This document shows, in pieces, positions 61,352 to 64,000 of a stretch of DNA of 64,000 bases. The notes below the pieces were generated by a model. It was not told the origin of the DNA, ran no database searches, and saw only the letters and a list, made by a program, of their open reading frames with translations. Position 1 is the first letter of the stretch. Each line of letters begins with the position of its first letter. Origin of the DNA: Desulfosarcina widdelii (GTDB lineage: Bacteria > Desulfobacterota > Desulfobacteria > Desulfobacterales > Desulfosarcinaceae); assembly GCF_009688965.1 (NCBI RefSeq), contig NZ_AP021875.1:2542001-2606000 (forward strand). The letters run 5' to 3'. The position numbers and the translations under genes are program-made.

Positions 61352-61821
61352 TTTCGTGGATCTCCTCATTAAATCCTAACCCTGGGCTGGCACAACATTG
61401 AACTGTTGTTAATGAAAAACGTTCGTGGCAATCAGGAAAACGTTATGCATCGAAAGCCACGATGGCAACCATCGGTTACCATGTATAGCCCAAAAAAAAA
61501 GGCGCTTCAAGCCATACATGGCTTGGTCCCCCACCCGGCCGTCGGACCGCCACAGGAGGCACTGGAATCAAAGATGTTGTTGCCACCGTAGCATCGGTAT
61601 GCTATATATTGCGGAAATTATTAATCTTGGAAAAAACCTGATCAAAGTCGAATGCCCCAATCCGACTTATCCATCTCATACCCCCAGCCACCAGCGGAAC
61701 TTCCCCGCAGCGATATCCGACGACCTGTCAACCGGACCGTTTCCGCCACCATAGACGGCGCACCGCTTTCCGACCGGACAGGCCACTGGCCGCAACCAAC
61801 CCACGACATTCAGGAGGTGCG
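61352..61821. other. Intergenic region with possible structured RNA
   Basis: 470 bases between the NifX-like and PIN-PhoH starts. At 61384-61491 GGGCT pairs with AGCCC, enclosing the hairpin CGATGG-CAA-CCATCG (61460-61474) next to 'GAAAGCC' and 'GGTTACC'; a run of A follows. This recalls the 3' half of c-di-GMP-I aptamers, but the conserved 5' part is missing. The rest is featureless. Confidence 0.25.
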
Positions 61822-63168
61822 ATGATTTCGCTTTCGAGCGGCAAACGAAAAATCTTTGTGCTGGACACCAACGTCATTCTGCACGACAGTTCCTGCATCA
61901 ACCAGTTTGACGAACACGACATTGTCATCCCCATTGCCGTCATCGAAGAGTTGGACCGCTTTAAAAGAGGCAAAGAAATCCTGAACTGCAACGCACGCGA
62001 ATTTGCCAGGTCCCTGGACGCTTTGACCGGCGACCGCATCTTCAACGGCGGGGTGCCCATCGGCCCCGGCAAAGGCAAGATCACCGTCTGCCTGGACCGG
62101 GAATTCCACAACAAACTCAAAACAAACTTCTCTCCGGACAAGCCCGACCACCATATTCTCAATGCGGCCTTTCACATCGCCCACGAACACTCCTTCGACC
62201 AGGTCTTTCTGGTCACCAAGGATGTCAACCTGCGCATGAAAGCCAAGTCCATCGGCCTGATGGCCCAGGACTACAATACCGACCGGGTCCAGGCACCGGC
62301 TGACATTTACAAGGGAACACGGGTGGTGGAAAATATCCCCGCCGAGGTCATCGACCAGCTTTACAGCAAGCCCTTCGAGCTGGACGCAACCTCGCTGGAG
62401 GTTTCCGAAACGCTGCTGTCCAACGAATATCTGATCCTGAAAAACGGCAGCAAGTCCGCCCTGGGGGTATTTACGCCCCAGACCCGGTCCATCCGGCGCA
62501 TCGACTCGAGAACCTGCTACGGCATCCGCCCCCGCAACGCAGAGCAGTGTTTTGCCATGGATGCGCTGACCAACCAGGACATCCCCCTGGTGACCATCAC
62601 CGGCAAAGCCGGCACCGGCAAAACCCTGCTGGCCCTGGCCGCCGCCCTGGAAAAACGCCGCTACTACCGCCAGATCTTTATCTCGCGGCCCTCGGTTCCG
62701 CTGAGCAACAAGGATATCGGTTTTCTTCCCGGGGATATCCAGTCCAAACTGGACCCCTACATGCAGCCGTTGTACGACAACCTCTCGGTGATCGAAAACA
62801 GCCAGAACGGCAAAAACGGCAACGGCCAGGGGCGACGGGTAAAGGAACTGCTGGACGAAGAGAAGATCGTCATCACCCCGTTGAGCTATATTCGCGGCCG
62901 CAGCATCGTGAAGGTCTTTTTCATCGTCGACGAAGCCCAGAACCTGACTCCCCACGAGGTCAAGACCATCATCACCCGGGCCGGCGAGGGCACCAAGATC
63001 GTCCTCACCGGAGACATCTACCAGATCGACCATCCCTACCTGGACAGCCAGAGCAACGGGTTGAGCTACCTCATTGAAAAGATGAAGGGCCAGCCCCTGT
63101 ACAACCATATCAACCTGGAAAAAGGCGAACGCAGCGAACTGTCCGATTTGGCCATCAGCTTGTTATAG
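61822..63168 (+). CDS. PIN-domain/PhoH-family ATPase
   Basis: 448 residues, the PhoH2-type fusion. PIN nuclease domain 1-140: 'FVLDTNVILHDSSCINQF', 'VVIEELDRFKRG'-type (here 'AVIEELDRFKRGKEIL') and 'DQVFLVTKDVNLRMKAKSIG' supply acidic metal ligands. PhoH ATPase/helicase 230-448: Walker A 'GKAGTGKTLLAL' (near 260), 'FISRPSVPLSNKDIGFLPGD', Walker B 'FFIVDEAQNLTPHEVKTI', sensor 'LTGDIYQID'. Mycobacterial PhoH2 unwinds and cuts RNA, so an RNA-degrading role is likely. Ribosome site AGGAGG upstream. Confidence 0.93.
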   Translation: MISLSSGKRKIFVLDTNVILHDSSCINQFDEHDIVIPIAVIEELDRFKRGKEILNCNAREFARSLDALTGDRIFNGGVPIGPGKGKITVCLDREFHNKLKTNFSPDKPDHHILNAAFHIAHEHSFDQVFLVTKDVNLRMKAKSIGLMAQDYNTDRVQAPADIYKGTRVVENIPAEVIDQLYSKPFELDATSLEVSETLLSNEYLILKNGSKSALGVFTPQTRSIRRIDSRTCYGIRPRNAEQCFAMDALTNQDIPLVTITGKAGTGKTLLALAAALEKRRYYRQIFISRPSVPLSNKDIGFLPGDIQSKLDPYMQPLYDNLSVIENSQNGKNGNGQGRRVKELLDEEKIVITPLSYIRGRSIVKVFFIVDEAQNLTPHEVKTIITRAGEGTKIVLTGDIYQIDHPYLDSQSNGLSYLIEKMKGQPLYNHINLEKGERSELSDLAISLL

Positions 63169-63255
63169 TTGAATGGGGCGGAAAGCCGAAAGGGTTTGGC
63201 AGGGTCGCAAAGACGCAGTGGCAATCATTCCTTGAATGGTGTAAAAGGCCGGTTT

Positions 63256-64000
63256 ATGCAATGCCCCAAATGTGGGTTTGAACAGGCAGGCGACAACGTC
63301 GAGTGCATCAGTTGCGGCATCGTTTTCGCAAAGTGGACGCCTCGACAAGCCAAGTCATGCGGACACGAGTCGATCCGGCCGGCTGAGGATAACGAAGAAA
63401 CCAAAGAAGAGAACTACGGAGTTGCGGCACAACTCCTGTTTCATGTTCCGGCTGAATTCAACCCTGTCTCATGGGGTGCGCGTCTGATATTGTTGACCAT
63501 TCTGGCCGTATGGGGAACCAAGTTCATATTTACTCCGCTCATTTCGGATTATACCATGAACAGCTTCTGGCACCTGGTGAATCTCCCCTTTCACGAGGCC
63601 GGTCACATTTTTTTCCGCCCCTTCGGTCGGGTGATCACCTCACTGGGGGGCAGCTTGATGCAGGTGCTCATGCCGGTCGTCTGCCTGCTGGTGTTTTTGA
63701 TCAAGACCCGCGATCCTTTCGCCGGTTCCGTAGCCTTGTGGTGGACGGGCCAGAACTTTATTGATATCGCCCCATACATCAATGATGCCCGCTCTTTGAG
63801 TCTACCCCTGCTTGGTGGCAACGTGGGCTATTCATCTCCATATGGATTTCACGACTGGGAGTTCATTCTCAAGGAAACCGGGCTGATTCGATTCGATCAT
63901 ACCATTGCGAGGCTGTTCCATGCCACGGGGACGATCCTGATAATCACGGCGATTTTCTGGGGTGGATATCTGCTGGTTAAACACATGCGCATATGGAAGA
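63256..64000 (+). CDS. Zinc-ribbon membrane protein with HExxH-like motif (partial)
   Basis: Runs off the window after 248 codons with no stop. The N-terminus 'MQCPKCGFEQAGDNVECISC' is a zinc ribbon (C3, C6, C17, C20). Residue about 85 onward is membrane: 'LILLTILAVWGTKFIFTPLI', 'FHEAGHIFFRPFGRVITSLG', 'VLMPVVCLLVFLIKT' and 'GTILIITAIFWGGYLLV'. 'HEAGH' fits the HExxH zinc-protease signature and, inside a membrane helix region, suggests a site-2-protease-like or M50-type protein. A hydrophobic segment 'PYINDARSLSLPLLGGNVG' follows. Family name uncertain. Confidence 0.75.
   Translation, partial: MQCPKCGFEQAGDNVECISCGIVFAKWTPRQAKSCGHESIRPAEDNEETKEENYGVAAQLLFHVPAEFNPVSWGARLILLTILAVWGTKFIFTPLISDYTMNSFWHLVNLPFHEAGHIFFRPFGRVITSLGGSLMQVLMPVVCLLVFLIKTRDPFAGSVALWWTGQNFIDIAPYINDARSLSLPLLGGNVGYSSPYGFHDWEFILKETGLIRFDHTIARLFHATGTILIITAIFWGGYLLVKHMRIWK

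Noticed and set aside
61810-63108. 432-codon frame opposite PIN-PhoH
   Set aside because: Antisense shadow of a gene with clear catalytic motifs.
1-64000. tRNA, rRNA, CRISPR array, IS element or prophage
   Set aside because: No cloverleaf with a T-loop signature, no regular short repeats with spacers, and no transposase or phage structural genes were seen on either strand.

Overview
The window looks like chromosomal DNA from an anaerobic, moderately GC-rich deltaproteobacterium (Desulfobacterota), most like the Desulfosarcina/Desulfobacteraceae group. This rests on gene content: a tungsten-type aldehyde:ferredoxin oxidoreductase, oxygen-independent class II and class III ribonucleotide reductases side by side, tandem PilT-type ATPases, sigma-54 activators, an FeMo-cofactor-binding-type protein and many dispersed hairpin repeats. 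The species is inferred, not shown. No rRNA, tRNA, CRISPR array, prophage or intact IS element was found.

Layout. 1-2.9 kb: end of a YbbR/CdaR protein, coaX, a metallo-beta-lactamase-fold hydrolase, a 52-residue protein and a zinc-finger/pseudo-receiver protein. 3-6.3 kb (minus): PilU-like, PilT, DivIVA-like and YggT, a polar/cell-envelope cluster. 6.5-9.8 kb (minus): FadR-type regulator, AOR and MoaD-like protein behind a promoter with two palindromic operators. 10-14 kb: proC, a MauE/CcdA/thioredoxin redox module and a ChaN-type lipoprotein. 14-20 kb: nrdJ and nrdD-nrdG, divergent, with a candidate pair of NrdR boxes in front of each. 20-29 kb: a calcium-repeat surface protein, thiD, a NifA-like activator, dinB, then a decayed sigma-54 activator joined to an aminotransferase remnant. 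29-36 kb: MATE exporter, isochorismatase-type hydrolase and a MoxR-DUF58-transglutaminase operon. 36-37.4 kb: AT-rich and nearly gene-free. 37.4-43.8 kb (minus): trp operon trpE-G-D-C-F followed by yheU and nfo, led by a Trp-rich leader peptide and a textbook attenuator. 44-47 kb: a response regulator, a PAC2 protein and a PEP-synthase-like protein. 47.2-54.3 kb: a six-gene operon of TetR regulator, SulP transporter with an unusual insertion, degenerate nucleotide-kinase/receiver fusion, membrane histidine kinase, kinase-like protein lacking a recognisable ATPase, and single-domain receiver. 54-64 kb: a conserved-looking hypothetical, citrate synthase, a membrane protein, a CBS protein with a B12-binding radical SAM protein, FmdB-like and NifX-like small proteins, PIN-PhoH, and the start of a zinc-ribbon membrane protein with an HExxH-like motif that runs off the end.

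Two things stand out. First, at least six families of 95-160 bp imperfect palindromes (ten copies) sit between genes, mostly starting within about 10 bases of a stop codon. Within family A the outer arms differ completely from copy to copy, yet in each complete copy the two arms are complementary. Second, the TetR-SulP-kinase/receiver operon looks like a self-contained transport-linked signalling system whose parts are partly degenerate. Regulation is readable for the trp genes (attenuation), the RNR genes (NrdR), the AOR operon (FadR-type autoregulation) and the SulP operon (TetR palindrome).
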